Positions 7,600-15,459 are shown, counted from the stretch's first letter. The stretch: DNA of 32,474 bases from Paenibacillaceae bacterium ZCTH02-B3 (GCA_002159065.1 LZRV01000040.1:1-32474); one strand, 5' to 3'. Notes: generated from the sequence alone by a model not told the origin. A program made the numbers and translations.

Positions 7600-8403
7600 T
7601 CAAATCACATACTCCGGAACACACCTTTGCAGCCCGAACGTGTCCGAACGCAGGCCGCGCCGCATCGCCTCCAGCGCCAGCACGTCCCGGGCCGGGATGT
7701 TCCCGAGGTTCACCTGCGGCCCGAAGGCAAGCAGCAGCGCCACCTGCTGCTCTTTGCGCGGCGCTTCCCACAAAAACCGCCGGTGATCGCCCACGATCCG
7801 CCGGACCCTCTCCAGCTCGCCTTCCCGCAACCCGCCGCCTTCGTCGAACAGGCCGACGGTCCCCGATTCCCTGGCTTCCACGATGACCAGATCCGCTCCG
7901 GCTTCCCGGTCCTCTTCCGCCACGCGCAGCAGTTCTACCGCGTCGAGGCGCGATCCCGCCTTTTTCTTGCCGAATTCCGTGAATACGCGCAACCCCAGGC
8001 TGCGGGCCATGGAGATGAGTTCGGTTCTCAGGGGCCGGGGCAGCTCGATGGTTCCGTCGGACACTTCCACGGCGTCAAAACCGAGCTCGAGCGCCGCGCG
8101 GAAAAAGGACGGCACCATGTCCTGCCGGACGGCGGTTTCCAGCAGCGTGCCTCCCGGCATGACGGAGACGCCGCGGCGCCGGGCCAGGGCGATTTTCCGG
8201 CGCAGCACGCCGTCCGGGTAAAGCGGGGACGTGCCGAAGGCGAATTTGACAAGATCCACATGGTCGCCGGCCGTTTCGAGCAGGTCTTCGAACGCATGCA
8301 TTCCGAGGCCCTTGTCGATGACCATGGTCAGGCCGAAACGGCGCGGCTTGGCGTCCCTTGCTCCGCTCGGATCCGAAAGCTGCGGATGCCATATCGCTTC
8401 CAT
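7600..8403 (-). CDS. yitD: Phosphosulfolactate synthase family protein (ComA/YitD)
   Basis: 267 residues, a TIM-barrel of the ComA family, which adds sulfite to phosphoenolpyruvate to make (2R)-phospho-3-sulfolactate. Family features include LTMVIDKGLG near the N-terminus, DLVKFAFGTS (Lys at about 53), VMPGGTLLE, FDAVEVSDGTI and VFTEFGKK. In B. subtilis yitD belongs to sulfolactate metabolism of sporulating cells and sits by the phosphatase gene yitC; here it stands alone. ATG 8403-8401 has AAGGAGA 7 bases upstream. A possible sporulation promoter precedes it (see separate entry). Its role in making spore sulfolactate is inferred. Confidence 0.85.
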   Translation of the reverse strand: MEAIWHPQLSDPSGARDAKPRRFGLTMVIDKGLGMHAFEDLLETAGDHVDLVKFAFGTSPLYPDGVLRRKIALARRRGVSVMPGGTLLETAVRQDMVPSFFRAALELGFDAVEVSDGTIELPRPLRTELISMARSLGLRVFTEFGKKKAGSRLDAVELLRVAEEDREAGADLVIVEARESGTVGLFDEGGGLREGELERVRRIVGDHRRFLWEAPRKEQQVALLLAFGPQVNLGNIPARDVLALEAMRRGLRSDTFGLQRCVPEYVI

Positions 8404-8449
8404 TTCCCAGTCTCCTTTTCACCCGTCGATTTGAGGAATTTTCCTTTGC

Positions 8450-8480
8450 AATATATGTGTCCGCCCATGGGCGGGTGCCG
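8450..8480 (-). promoter_or_regulatory. Candidate late-sporulation (sigma-K-like) promoter of the yitD homologue
   Basis: On the minus strand an AC (-35) lies 17 bases before CATATATTG (8457-8449), close to the sigma-K pattern AC-N16/17-CATANNNTA with one mismatch in the -10. The match also partly fits sigma-E at the -10 (6 of 8) but no sigma-E -35 is seen. The spacer contains the palindrome at 8461-8474. Confidence 0.3.
8461..8474. repeat. 14-base perfect palindrome in a divergent promoter region
   Basis: CCGCCCATGGGCGG reads identically on both strands. It lies between the divergent yitD homologue and yqhV and could be an operator; no known regulator's consensus was recognised. Confidence 0.6.
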
Positions 8481-8558
8481 GAAAGCCGGGACGAAACGGG
8501 AAAGATCCGGGGGTTGTCCGCATAAACATCCGTAAAACGGCTGCCGGAGGGGAAAAAC

Positions 8559-8822
8559 GTGGACAAAACGGTGATCGGCATGGCGGTGCTGCGGATCATG
8601 TCGGGCTGCCTCGAGCTGTCGGCGGCGCTGGTCATGCTGCGCCTTGGCGAAGTGCAGAAGGCGCTGGTGGTCAATTCGCTGCTGGCGGTGGTGGGGCCGT
8701 TCGTGCTGTTTTCCACGACGGCCATCGGACTGGTGGGACTGGCCGAACGGCTGTCTCCGGAAAAATTCGTCTGGGTGGGCCTTGGCGTCGTTTGCTTGCT
8801 GATCGGCGTGCTCAAAAAATGA
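8559..8822 (+). CDS. yqhV: YqhV family small membrane protein (DUF2619)
   Basis: 87 residues with three hydrophobic segments (about 5-28, 35-62, 67-85). The pattern MAVLRIMSGCLELSAALxML...KALVVNSLLAVVGP matches B. subtilis YqhV, which also lies just before spoIIIAA. Function is unknown; the constant position suggests a sporulation role but this is inference. Start is GTG 8559 with CCGGAGGGG 5-7 bases upstream. It ends 145 bases before spoIIIAA and the sigma-E-type promoter lies between them, so it need not share the spoIIIA transcript. Confidence 0.88.
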   Translation: MDKTVIGMAVLRIMSGCLELSAALVMLRLGEVQKALVVNSLLAVVGPFVLFSTTAIGLVGLAERLSPEKFVWVGLGVVCLLIGVLKK

Positions 8823-8856
8823 TCCCGATGCCGGCGACCGGAACGCGGTCAAGCTG

Positions 8857-8884
8857 GCATAAACGGCGGGGGCAGGCATACATA
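8857..8884 (+). promoter_or_regulatory. Sigma-E-type promoter of the spoIIIA operon
   Basis: GCATAAA (8857-8863), a 13-base spacer and CATACATA (8877-8884). This matches the sigma-E consensus (-35 kmATATT, -10 CATACAmT) at about 5 of 7 and 6 of 8 with correct spacing. Start of transcription would be near 8891. In B. subtilis the spoIIIA operon is transcribed by sigma-E in the mother cell, which agrees. Confidence 0.6.
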
Positions 8885-8966
8885 TGGAACCATCAAGGGA
8901 CAACTTCCCGGGGCGGCCGTCCGGACGACCCACGTCCCGGTCTCTCCGGCGGAAGGGGGCGCGGCG

Positions 8967-10085
8967 ATGCGTCTTGCCCAGCTGTACGAATGGCTTCCCG
9001 ATGCCCTCTGCGGCGTGCTGGACCGGCTCCCCGGGCCGGTCAGGGAACAGATGGAGGAAATTCGCGTCCGGCAGGACCGGCCCCTGGAAGTCGTTTACGG
9101 CTCCGAGTCGTCCTTCGTGACGCCGGAAGGGGCGGTGACGGACGACCCTTCCGCGGCGTGGAGGCCGGACCGGGGACTGTGCCGGTCCCTTCTGGAGCGC
9201 ATCACCCGGCATTCGCTGTACGCGGTGGAGGAAGAGCTGCGAAGCGGGTTCATCACCGTGTCCGGGGGCCACCGGATCGGGCTGGCGGGACGCGCGGTGC
9301 TGGAAAACGGATCGGTGCGCCGCCTGCGGGACATCGCCGGGTTCAACGTGCGCATCGCCCGGGAACGCATCGGCTGTTCCGCCCCGGTCATGCCCGCCAT
9401 CGTGGACCCGTCGGCGCGGACGATCCGCCACACGCTGATTGTCTCCCCGCCGCAGCAGGGAAAAACGACGCTGCTCAGGGACGTGGCGCGCGCGGTCAGC
9501 GCGGGCGACTGGCGGCATCCGGCCGCCAGGGGCTGGCGGGGCCGCAAGGTGGGCGTCGTGGACGAACGCTCGGAAATCGCCGCCTGCGAAAACGGGGTTC
9601 CCACCTTTGACCTCGGCCCGCGCTGCGACGTCCTGGACGCCTGCCCCAAAGCCGAGGGCCTGATGATGCTCATCCGTTCGATGTCGCCGGAAGTGATCGC
9701 GGTGGACGAAATCGGCCGGCCGGAGGACGCCGCCGCGTTGCGCGAAGCGCTGCACGCCGGCGTCCGGGTGGTGGCGACGGCCCACGCTTCCGGCATCGAA
9801 GACCTCTTGTCCCGTCCCGTGCTTCGCGAGCTGGTCGCGGAAGGTCTCTTTCGCGTCTGTGTGTTCCTTTCGCGCACGGGAGGCCGTGTTACGCACCGCA
9901 TCGTCACGGCCGAGGAGGTGCTTTGCGGACGGCCGGGCAGACAAGCCGTCCGGTCCGGAGCGGCGCCGCGGGACGCTCCTTTGGTTCCGGCGGCGCGCCC
10001 GGCCGCCGGAGCCGGCGCCCGCGTCCCCCGCGCGGAAACGGACGCCGCCCGTCAAATCCCGGCAAGGGGAGGAAATCATGGTTAA
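8967..10085 (+). CDS. spoIIIAA: Stage III sporulation protein AA (ATPase)
   Basis: 372 residues. It is the secretion-type ATPase of the SpoIIIA-SpoIIQ channel linking mother cell and forespore. The P-loop is SPPQQGKTT (160-168; Lys166), with Ser in place of the usual first Gly. The Walker B region is VIAVDEIGRPED (about Asp247-Glu248). B. subtilis SpoIIIAA has 307 residues; the excess here is a short Arg/Gly-rich insert after the P-loop (about 182-192) and a Pro/Ala/Arg-rich tail after about residue 320. The ATG follows GGAAGGGGG. Its last 8 bases overlap spoIIIAB. Confidence 0.95.
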   Translation: MRLAQLYEWLPDALCGVLDRLPGPVREQMEEIRVRQDRPLEVVYGSESSFVTPEGAVTDDPSAAWRPDRGLCRSLLERITRHSLYAVEEELRSGFITVSGGHRIGLAGRAVLENGSVRRLRDIAGFNVRIARERIGCSAPVMPAIVDPSARTIRHTLIVSPPQQGKTTLLRDVARAVSAGDWRHPAARGWRGRKVGVVDERSEIAACENGVPTFDLGPRCDVLDACPKAEGLMMLIRSMSPEVIAVDEIGRPEDAAALREALHAGVRVVATAHASGIEDLLSRPVLRELVAEGLFRVCVFLSRTGGRVTHRIVTAEEVLCGRPGRQAVRSGAAPRDAPLVPAARPAAGAGARVPRAETDAARQIPARGGNHG

Positions 10086-10596
10086 ACTCGCAGGAGCATT
10101 GCTCGTCATGGTTGCCGGCACGCTGATCGGGTTTGCCCAGGCCGCGCGATACGCCGCCCGTCCCGGGCAGATCCGGGAGCTGATCCACGCCCTCAAGCGG
10201 CTGGAAACGGAAATTTCCTACGGACAGACGCCGCTGCCGGAGGCCCTGGCCAGGGTGGGCGGGGTTTTGGCCGAACCCCTGCGGCGCATCTTCCTCCAGG
10301 CCGCCGCCCGCCTCAAGGAGCGGCGGGAAACGACGGCCGAAGCCTGCTGGACGGAAGCGGTGGAAACCGTCTGGCCGGACACGGCGATGCGCGCGGGCGA
10401 GAAGGAAGCGCTGCTCAGGCTCGGCGCTTCCCTGGGGCTGAGCGACCGCGCGGACCAGCTGAAACACGTCCGCCTTGCCATGGTCCATCTCGAGGCGGAA
10501 GAAACCGCGGCGCGGGAAGAACAGCGAAAATACGAAAAAATGTGCCGGAGCCTGGGGGTGCTCGGCGCCGCCCTCGTCGTCATCCTGATGGTGTGA
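10078..10596 (+). CDS. spoIIIAB: Stage III sporulation protein AB
   Basis: 172 residues: N-terminal membrane segment (about 3-22), a helical body, and a C-terminal membrane segment (about 158-172). It resembles the GspF-like cytoplasmic/membrane platform subunit. Typical conserved patterns are RPxQIRELIHALKRLETEISYGQTPLPEA near the start and LGxSLGLSDRxDQLKH near the end. ATG 10078 has AGGGGAGG 5-6 bases upstream and overlaps spoIIIAA by 8 bases, showing translational coupling. The frame is open further upstream, inside the spoIIIAA tail, but that sequence is not conserved. Confidence 0.95.
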   Translation: MVKLAGALLVMVAGTLIGFAQAARYAARPGQIRELIHALKRLETEISYGQTPLPEALARVGGVLAEPLRRIFLQAAARLKERRETTAEACWTEAVETVWPDTAMRAGEKEALLRLGASLGLSDRADQLKHVRLAMVHLEAEETAAREEQRKYEKMCRSLGVLGAALVVILMV

Positions 10597-10610
10597 GGGA
10601 GGCCGGGCCC

Positions 10611-10814
10611 ATGAACATCGAGGTGAGCGCCATCTTTCAGATCGCCGGCATCGGCATCATCGTCGCCATGATCCACACCGTGCTGAAGCAGATGGGAAAG
10701 GAAGACATGGCGCATTGGGTGACCGTCATCGGGTTCGTGGTCGTCCTGTTCATGGTGGTGAGGCTGCTCAACGACCTGTTTCGGGAAATCCGGGCCATTT
10801 TCCTGTTCCAGTAG
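10611..10814 (+). CDS. spoIIIAC: Stage III sporulation protein AC
   Basis: 67 residues, two membrane helices (about 5-25 and 35-58) and conserved IFQIAGIGIIVAMIHTVLKQMGKE. A small integral subunit of the SpoIIIA channel. ATG 10611 follows GAGGGAGG; upstream in-frame codons lie in spoIIIAB and are not part of the family. It ends with TAG directly before spoIIIAD. Confidence 0.95.
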   Translation: MNIEVSAIFQIAGIGIIVAMIHTVLKQMGKEDMAHWVTVIGFVVVLFMVVRLLNDLFREIRAIFLFQ

Positions 10815-10817
10815 GTG

Positions 10818-11213
10818 ATGCCGGTGGAGATCTTGCAGCTGGTCGGGATCGGCCTCACGGCGACGATGCTGATTCTGGTCGTCCGGGAACAGAAACCGGT
10901 GTTCGCCTTCCTGCTGGCCGTCTTCGTGGGCGCCGCGATTTTCCTGGAGCTCGTCGGCGTCATCGATCGGGTGGTGTCGGTGCTGGAAGATCTCGCCGAA
11001 CGTTCCGGGGTTCCGTCCGTCTACCTCCGGACCATGCTGAAAGTGATCGGCGTCGCCTACATCGCCGAATTCGGCGCGCAAATCGTGCGGGACGCCGGGC
11101 TCGAAAGCGTGGCGGGCAAGATCGAATTCGCCGGCAAGATGATCATTCTGGTGATGGCCGTCCCGATCATTGGCGTCATGATCGAAACCGTGCTGAATCT
11201 GCTGCCGGCCTGA
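10818..11213 (+). CDS. spoIIIAD: Stage III sporulation protein AD
   Basis: 131 residues with three or four membrane segments. Conserved KxxQKP-like VREQKPVFAFLLAV, IGVAYIAEFGAQIVRDAG and IILVMAVPIIGVMIETVL match SpoIIIAD closely. ATG 10818 aligns residue by residue with the B. subtilis N-terminus (M-x-x-x-I-x-Q-x-V-G); GTG 10815 and GTG 10824 are alternatives. There is almost no gap after spoIIIAC, so translation is probably coupled. Confidence 0.95.
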   Translation: MPVEILQLVGIGLTATMLILVVREQKPVFAFLLAVFVGAAIFLELVGVIDRVVSVLEDLAERSGVPSVYLRTMLKVIGVAYIAEFGAQIVRDAGLESVAGKIEFAGKMIILVMAVPIIGVMIETVLNLLPA

Positions 11214-11242
11214 CCCGTCGGCAACCGGGAGGAGGGCGCGTG

Positions 11243-12616
11243 ATGGGCCGAGCGGCCGGAGTCCGGATCTTGCGGGCGATGAGGCGCCTGTTGGGACGCA
11301 CGGCCGGTGTCCGGACCCTGCGGGCGGTCCTGCCGGCGCTGGCGGCGCTGCTGCTGCCGCTTCTGTGGAGCGGCGTTGTTTCCGCGAAAGCGGCGGGGAC
11401 GGCCAAGGCGGCCGAGACGGCGGCGGTGGAGGCGGCCGGCGCGGGGCGGGAGCGGGCGGGCGGCAACCCGGCCGGCATCGGCCCGAACGGCGCTTCCGCC
11501 GGCGAACCGGCCGGACGGGAGATGGCGGAGGATCTGGCCCGGCGGCAGGCGCAGCGGATGGATCTGGACCCGATCGGGCGGTTCTGGGACGAACTGAGGC
11601 GCGAATACGGCGGCTATTTTCCGGAAGGCCGGATGCCGGGGGCGGAAGAACTCCTGTTCTCCGGCGGCAAGTCCTGGGACTGGGCCGACGCCCTTGTGGG
11701 ACTTGCGCGCTTTTTCCTGCACGAGGTGCTCGCCGGCGGCCAATTGATCCTCACCATCGTGCTGCTGGCGGTGTTCGTCACGATCCTGGAGACGATGCAG
11801 AGCGCCTTCGAGCGGAACACGGTCACCCGCGTGGCTTACGCCATCGCCTACATGGTGCTGATCGTGCTCGCCGTCAACAGCTTCCGCATCGCCACCGGCT
11901 ACGCGGGGGAAGCGATCGGCCGGATGATCCATTTCATGCTGGCGATGGTGCCGCTCCTGCTCACCCTGATGGTCAGCGTCGGCGGCGTGACCACGGCGGC
12001 GATGCTCCATCCGCTGATCGTTTTCATGGTGCACGCGGTAGGGACGGTAGTGCATCTGGCGGTGTTTCCGCTCCTGTTTTTCTCCGCCGTGCTGCATCTC
12101 GTCAGCGCCATTTCGGAGCGGTTCAAGCTGACGCAGCTCGGGAACCTCCTCCGCAGCGCCGGAGTGTACCTCTTGGGCGGCATGCTCACCCTCTTCCTGG
12201 GCGTGATCACCGTCCAGGGGGCGGCGGGGTCCGTGACCGACGGGGTGGCGCTGAGGACGGCCAAGTTCGTGTCCAGCAACTTCATCCCCGTGGTCGGGCG
12301 GATGTTTTCGGACGCCGCGGATACCGTGCTTTCGGCGAGCCTCCTGGTGAAAAACGCCATCGGCCTGGCGGGCGTCGTCATTCTCCTGTTCCTGTGCGCC
12401 TTTCCCGCCCTGAAAGTCATGACCATGGCGCTCATCTTCAACGTATCCGCCGCCGCCCTGCAGCCGCTGGGGGATTCCCCCGTCACGGCGTGTCTGCAGA
12501 CCATCGGCAAAACGCTGGTGTTCATCTTCGCGGCGATGGCTTCGGTGGCGCTCATGTTCTTCCTGGCCGTGACGATCATCCTGATGGCGGGCAACGCCCC
12601 GCTCCTGATGCGGTGA
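11243..12616 (+). CDS. spoIIIAE: Stage III sporulation protein AE
   Basis: 457 residues. A signal-like hydrophobic segment (about 28-48) is followed by an Ala/Gly-rich linker and a membrane domain with seven or eight segments from about 165 on. SpoIIIAE is a core integral subunit of the channel. Conserved stretches include FFLHEVLAGGQLILTIVLLAVF and RTAKFVSSNFIPVVGRMFSDA. Start ATG 11243 has GGAGGAGG 7 bases upstream. The first 30 residues hold a tandem duplication (2-13 and 18-29; see findings), which is not expected in the family. Confidence 0.95.
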   Translation: MGRAAGVRILRAMRRLLGRTAGVRTLRAVLPALAALLLPLLWSGVVSAKAAGTAKAAETAAVEAAGAGRERAGGNPAGIGPNGASAGEPAGREMAEDLARRQAQRMDLDPIGRFWDELRREYGGYFPEGRMPGAEELLFSGGKSWDWADALVGLARFFLHEVLAGGQLILTIVLLAVFVTILETMQSAFERNTVTRVAYAIAYMVLIVLAVNSFRIATGYAGEAIGRMIHFMLAMVPLLLTLMVSVGGVTTAAMLHPLIVFMVHAVGTVVHLAVFPLLFFSAVLHLVSAISERFKLTQLGNLLRSAGVYLLGGMLTLFLGVITVQGAAGSVTDGVALRTAKFVSSNFIPVVGRMFSDAADTVLSASLLVKNAIGLAGVVILLFLCAFPALKVMTMALIFNVSAAALQPLGDSPVTACLQTIGKTLVFIFAAMASVALMFFLAVTIILMAGNAPLLMR

Positions 12617-12650
12617 CGGCGGCAAGAGGCGGGAGGGGGTTGCGGCAGTG

Positions 12651-13493
12651 ATGGAGTGGCTGGCGGCCTGGCTGAAACAGCTGATCGCCGTCGTGCTCCT
12701 GGCTTCCCTGGCGGACCTGCTTCTGCCGGGCCGCTCGATGCAGCGGTATGTCCGACTGGTGGCCGGACTGTTCGTCCTGTTGGCCATCCTGACGCCGATT
12801 CTGGAGTGGGTGCGCGGCGATTTCGCCGGGCGCATCGTGGACGGCCTGGAACGGATCGTCCGGCAGCCGTACGGGGCGGAAGCCGAGCTTGCGCGCATCC
12901 GGAGCGAAGGGGAAAAACTCCGCCGCGAGCGGGAAGACCAGGCCCGTCAACTCGCCGCCGGGCAGCTTCGCGCGGCCGTTCGCGAAGCCGTTGAGCGAAC
13001 GGAAGGGCGAAGGGTGGAGGACGTCGAGATCGATTTCATGGAAGGCTTCACGGGCGCCGTGGAGGTCGCCGCCGTCCGCATCGTCCTCTCGCGCGAAACC
13101 GGCGGGAGCGGTTCCTCCGGCGGAGACGTCCGGCCGATCGCCGCCGTCGAACCGGTGGCGCCGGTGGAGGTGCGCATCGAACCGGTCCGCCCGGTTTTGC
13201 CGACCGGGGAGGATGAAGCGCCGGGCGGCGCGGCGCGGGAACATGACGGCGGCGCGCAACGGGAAGCGGACGACGGGCGGGCGGCGGGCGAGGCCGACGC
13301 CATGGCGCAGGGCAGGACAGGCGTCGCCGCGGGAGGCGCCGCCGCGGCATCCGCTTCCGGCCGCATCCTCCGCGCGGACCCGGGCACGGAGGCCCGCGTG
13401 GCGGCGCTCCTAGCCGCCCGCTTCGGAATCCCGCCGGAAACGGTGCGGGTGTGGGAGTCGCTCCCCCGGCGGACGGAAGCTGAACGACGGTAA
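12651..13493 (+). CDS. spoIIIAF: Stage III sporulation protein AF
   Basis: 280 residues. The N-terminal membrane domain (two helices, about 8-26 and 36-54, with ADLLLPGRSMQRYVRLVAGL) and a C-terminal soluble region match SpoIIIAF. B. subtilis SpoIIIAF has about 206 residues; the extra length is a Gly/Ala/Glu-rich linker, about 170-240. The family-typical RFGIPPETVRVWE-like end is present. ATG 12651 is preferred over GTG 12648 by alignment; GGGAGGGGG (12631-12639) serves either. Confidence 0.93.
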   Translation: MEWLAAWLKQLIAVVLLASLADLLLPGRSMQRYVRLVAGLFVLLAILTPILEWVRGDFAGRIVDGLERIVRQPYGAEAELARIRSEGEKLRREREDQARQLAAGQLRAAVREAVERTEGRRVEDVEIDFMEGFTGAVEVAAVRIVLSRETGGSGSSGGDVRPIAAVEPVAPVEVRIEPVRPVLPTGEDEAPGGAAREHDGGAQREADDGRAAGEADAMAQGRTGVAAGGAAAASASGRILRADPGTEARVAALLAARFGIPPETVRVWESLPRRTEAERR

Positions 13494-13508
13494 CGAAGGA
13501 GGTGCCCC

Positions 13509-14165
13509 ATGTCCAGGTGGCTCAAGCGGCTGGAAGAGTGGGCGGGACTTGCGTCGACCGGGCAAAGCCGCCTCCGGGCGTTCCGCCTGCTCGTGCTGCT
13601 CGGAGCGATCGGCGCGGCGCTTCTCATCGCCTCCTCGCTCATGGACGTCAAAAAGGTCGACCCGTCGGAAATGGAGCGCACCCCGCCGCCTCGGGACCGG
13701 GACGCGCCCGGGGAGACGGAGGAAACGTTCCTGGGCGGCAGCTTCGACGAAAGCCGAGACTCCTTCACCCGGCTGGAGCGGGAACTGGAGCTCAAGATCA
13801 AGGACATTCTGGAAAAAATCGTCGGCGTGGGCGCGGTGGACGTGTTTGTCACCATGGATTCCACGGAGGAAATCGTCGTCGAGAAAAACGAGAGCTACTC
13901 CCAGCGGCTGACGGACGAGTCCGACAAAAACGGCGCGTCCCGGCACGTCACCGAGACGAACCGGGACGGGCAGGTGGCGCTCTACGAGTCGTCGGGCTCC
14001 CAGTCGCCGATCATCATAAAACGCATCAAGCCGCGGGTGCGCGGCGTGCTCATCGCGGCCAAGGGCGCGGAGAACGCCACCGTGAAGCGGCTCATCGCCG
14101 AAGCGGTATCGCGCGGGCTGGACGTGCCGCTGCACCGGATCTCCGTCGTGCCGCGCAAACAATAA
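13509..14165 (+). CDS. spoIIIAG: Stage III sporulation protein AG
   Basis: 218 residues, one membrane helix (about 25-44), a short linker and a ring-building domain of the SpoIIIAG/FliF type (about 85-215). In B. subtilis it forms a large ring in the intermembrane space. Conserved KDILEKIVGVGxVDVFVTMDSTEEIVVEKN and IKPRVRGVLIAAKGAEN are visible. Start ATG 13509 has GGAGGTG upstream. It follows spoIIIAF by 15 bases. Confidence 0.96.
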   Translation: MSRWLKRLEEWAGLASTGQSRLRAFRLLVLLGAIGAALLIASSLMDVKKVDPSEMERTPPPRDRDAPGETEETFLGGSFDESRDSFTRLERELELKIKDILEKIVGVGAVDVFVTMDSTEEIVVEKNESYSQRLTDESDKNGASRHVTETNRDGQVALYESSGSQSPIIIKRIKPRVRGVLIAAKGAENATVKRLIAEAVSRGLDVPLHRISVVPRKQ

Positions 14166-14186
14166 CCAAACGGGAGGGTTTCCATG

Positions 14187-14765
14187 ATGCAAAACAGAAG
14201 GCAGACCATTTGGCTGGTGTCGATGCTGAGTCTGATGGTGATTCTGTCGGCCTATTATCTGCTTACGGAAGAGGTCAATCCGGGGAAAAAATCCGAACTT
14301 TCCGCCTCGACCGGACAGGACGACATCCGGGTGACGGAAATCGATCCGCCGCAGGGGGAAGAGGCCGGCGGCATGAGCGACGAAGAAGCGCTGGAGAGCA
14401 TGAACCGGGCCGCGGGACAGGCTTTCTTCGATCAGGTGGAGCTCAACCGGAGGACCTGGTTTGACCGGGAGCATGAACGCCTCAGCATGATCATCTCCGA
14501 CACGGCGAACCACACCCAGGAGGAAGCGGCCGCCGCGGTGGAGGAACTCAGCCGGCTGGAAGAAATGGACGAGCGCATCACCAGCCTGCAGACGAAGCTT
14601 CTTTCCAGCTATGACAACGCGGCCGTGGAACTGGAGGAAAACCGCTACAAGGTGATCGTGCAGGCGGACGTGCTGGACCGGCGGCAGGCGGTGGACATCG
14701 TCGATCTGGCCGTCAGGGAACTCGGGATCACCCCGGACCAGGTCGCGGTCCAGTACGTGCCCTGA
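14187..14765 (+). CDS. spoIIIAH: Stage III sporulation protein AH
   Basis: 192 residues: short cytoplasmic start, one membrane helix (about 8-26), a linker and a ring-building domain at the C-terminus (about 95-192). It pairs with SpoIIQ of the forespore in B. subtilis. No spoIIQ gene is in the window. MLSLMVILSAYYLL at the membrane segment and ALExMNRxxGQAFFDQVELNR are family-like. ATG 14187 gives better spacing to GGGAGGG (14172-14178) than ATG 14184. Last gene of the spoIIIA operon. Confidence 0.95.
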   Translation: MQNRRQTIWLVSMLSLMVILSAYYLLTEEVNPGKKSELSASTGQDDIRVTEIDPPQGEEAGGMSDEEALESMNRAAGQAFFDQVELNRRTWFDREHERLSMIISDTANHTQEEAAAAVEELSRLEEMDERITSLQTKLLSSYDNAAVELEENRYKVIVQADVLDRRQAVDIVDLAVRELGITPDQVAVQYVP

Positions 14766-14823
14766 CGGCGTCCCGGCGGCGCGCCGGCCCCGGACGGCCG
14801 CAAGGGCGCCTGCGGAGCGGTCT

Positions 14824-14841
14824 CTCCCGCCCGGGCGGGAG
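14824..14841. terminator. Palindrome after the spoIIIA operon, possible terminator
   Basis: An 18-base perfect palindrome, CTCCCGCCCGGGCGGGAG, starts 58 bases after spoIIIAH and 30 bases before the accB -35. It lacks a T-run, so it is a poor intrinsic terminator on sequence and may instead be a binding site or a pause hairpin. Confidence 0.4.
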
Positions 14842-14853
14842 GAGATTCCGCTC

Positions 14854-14881
14854 TTTGCATTTGGACGGGATATGTTATAAT
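14854..14881 (+). promoter_or_regulatory. accBC promoter (extended -10)
   Basis: TTTGCA (14854-14859), 16-base spacer, TATAAT (14876-14881) with TATGT in front, a perfect extended -10. The start point would be near 14888, giving a leader of about 60 bases. Confidence 0.7.
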
Positions 14882-14950
14882 AATTCCGTTAATTGGCTGT
14901 ACCTTGTTCCGGGCTTTGCGCGAGGGCAATACCGCCAAGGAGTGACCGTT

Positions 14951-15439
14951 TTGTTCAAGCTGAGCGAAATCAAGGAACTGATCAAACTGGTGGACCAGAC
15001 GTCCATTCATGAACTGGAAATCGAAAACGAAGGTTCGCGGCTTTGCATCCGGAAACCCAACCGGACGGAAGCGGTGAACGTGCAGCCCGCCCAACCGGCT
15101 CCGGCGCAAATCGCGCCCGCGCCGGCGCCGGCGCCCGCTCCCGCGAAGGATGCGCCCGCCGAAGCGGCCGGGACGGACAGGGACGTTTCCCGCGAAGGCC
15201 TGCACGCCATCGTGTCGCCCATGGTCGGTACCTTCTACCGCGCGCCGGCGCCCGACGCGCCGCCGTTCGTCAACGTCGGCGACAAGGTCACGGAAAAAAC
15301 GGTCGTCTGCATCCTGGAAGCGATGAAACTGATGAATCCCCTGGAGGCGGAGGTTCGGGGCGAAATCGTCGAAATTCTGGTGGAGAACGGCCAGCTCGTC
15401 GAGTTCGGCCAGCCGCTCTTTTTGGTCCGACCGGAATGA
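14951..15439 (+). CDS. accB: Biotin carboxyl carrier protein of acetyl-CoA carboxylase
   Basis: 162 residues. It carries biotin between the biotin carboxylase (AccC) and carboxyltransferase steps that make malonyl-CoA for fatty acids. An N-terminal helix region ([15 protein letters not shown]) is followed by a Pro/Ala-rich linker (about 42-68, largely alternating P and A) and the biotinyl domain (about 85-162). The biotin attachment lysine is Lys126 in EAMKLMN. Start TTG 14951 has AAGGAG 8 bases upstream; GTG 14942 is possible. Longer in-frame sequence upstream would run over the promoter and is rejected. Confidence 0.95.
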   Translation: MFKLSEIKELIKLVDQTSIHELEIENEGSRLCIRKPNRTEAVNVQPAQPAPAQIAPAPAPAPAPAKDAPAEAAGTDRDVSREGLHAIVSPMVGTFYRAPAPDAPPFVNVGDKVTEKTVVCILEAMKLMNPLEAEVRGEIVEILVENGQLVEFGQPLFLVRPE

Positions 15440-15459
15440 CGGCAAAGGAGGACGTTTCG

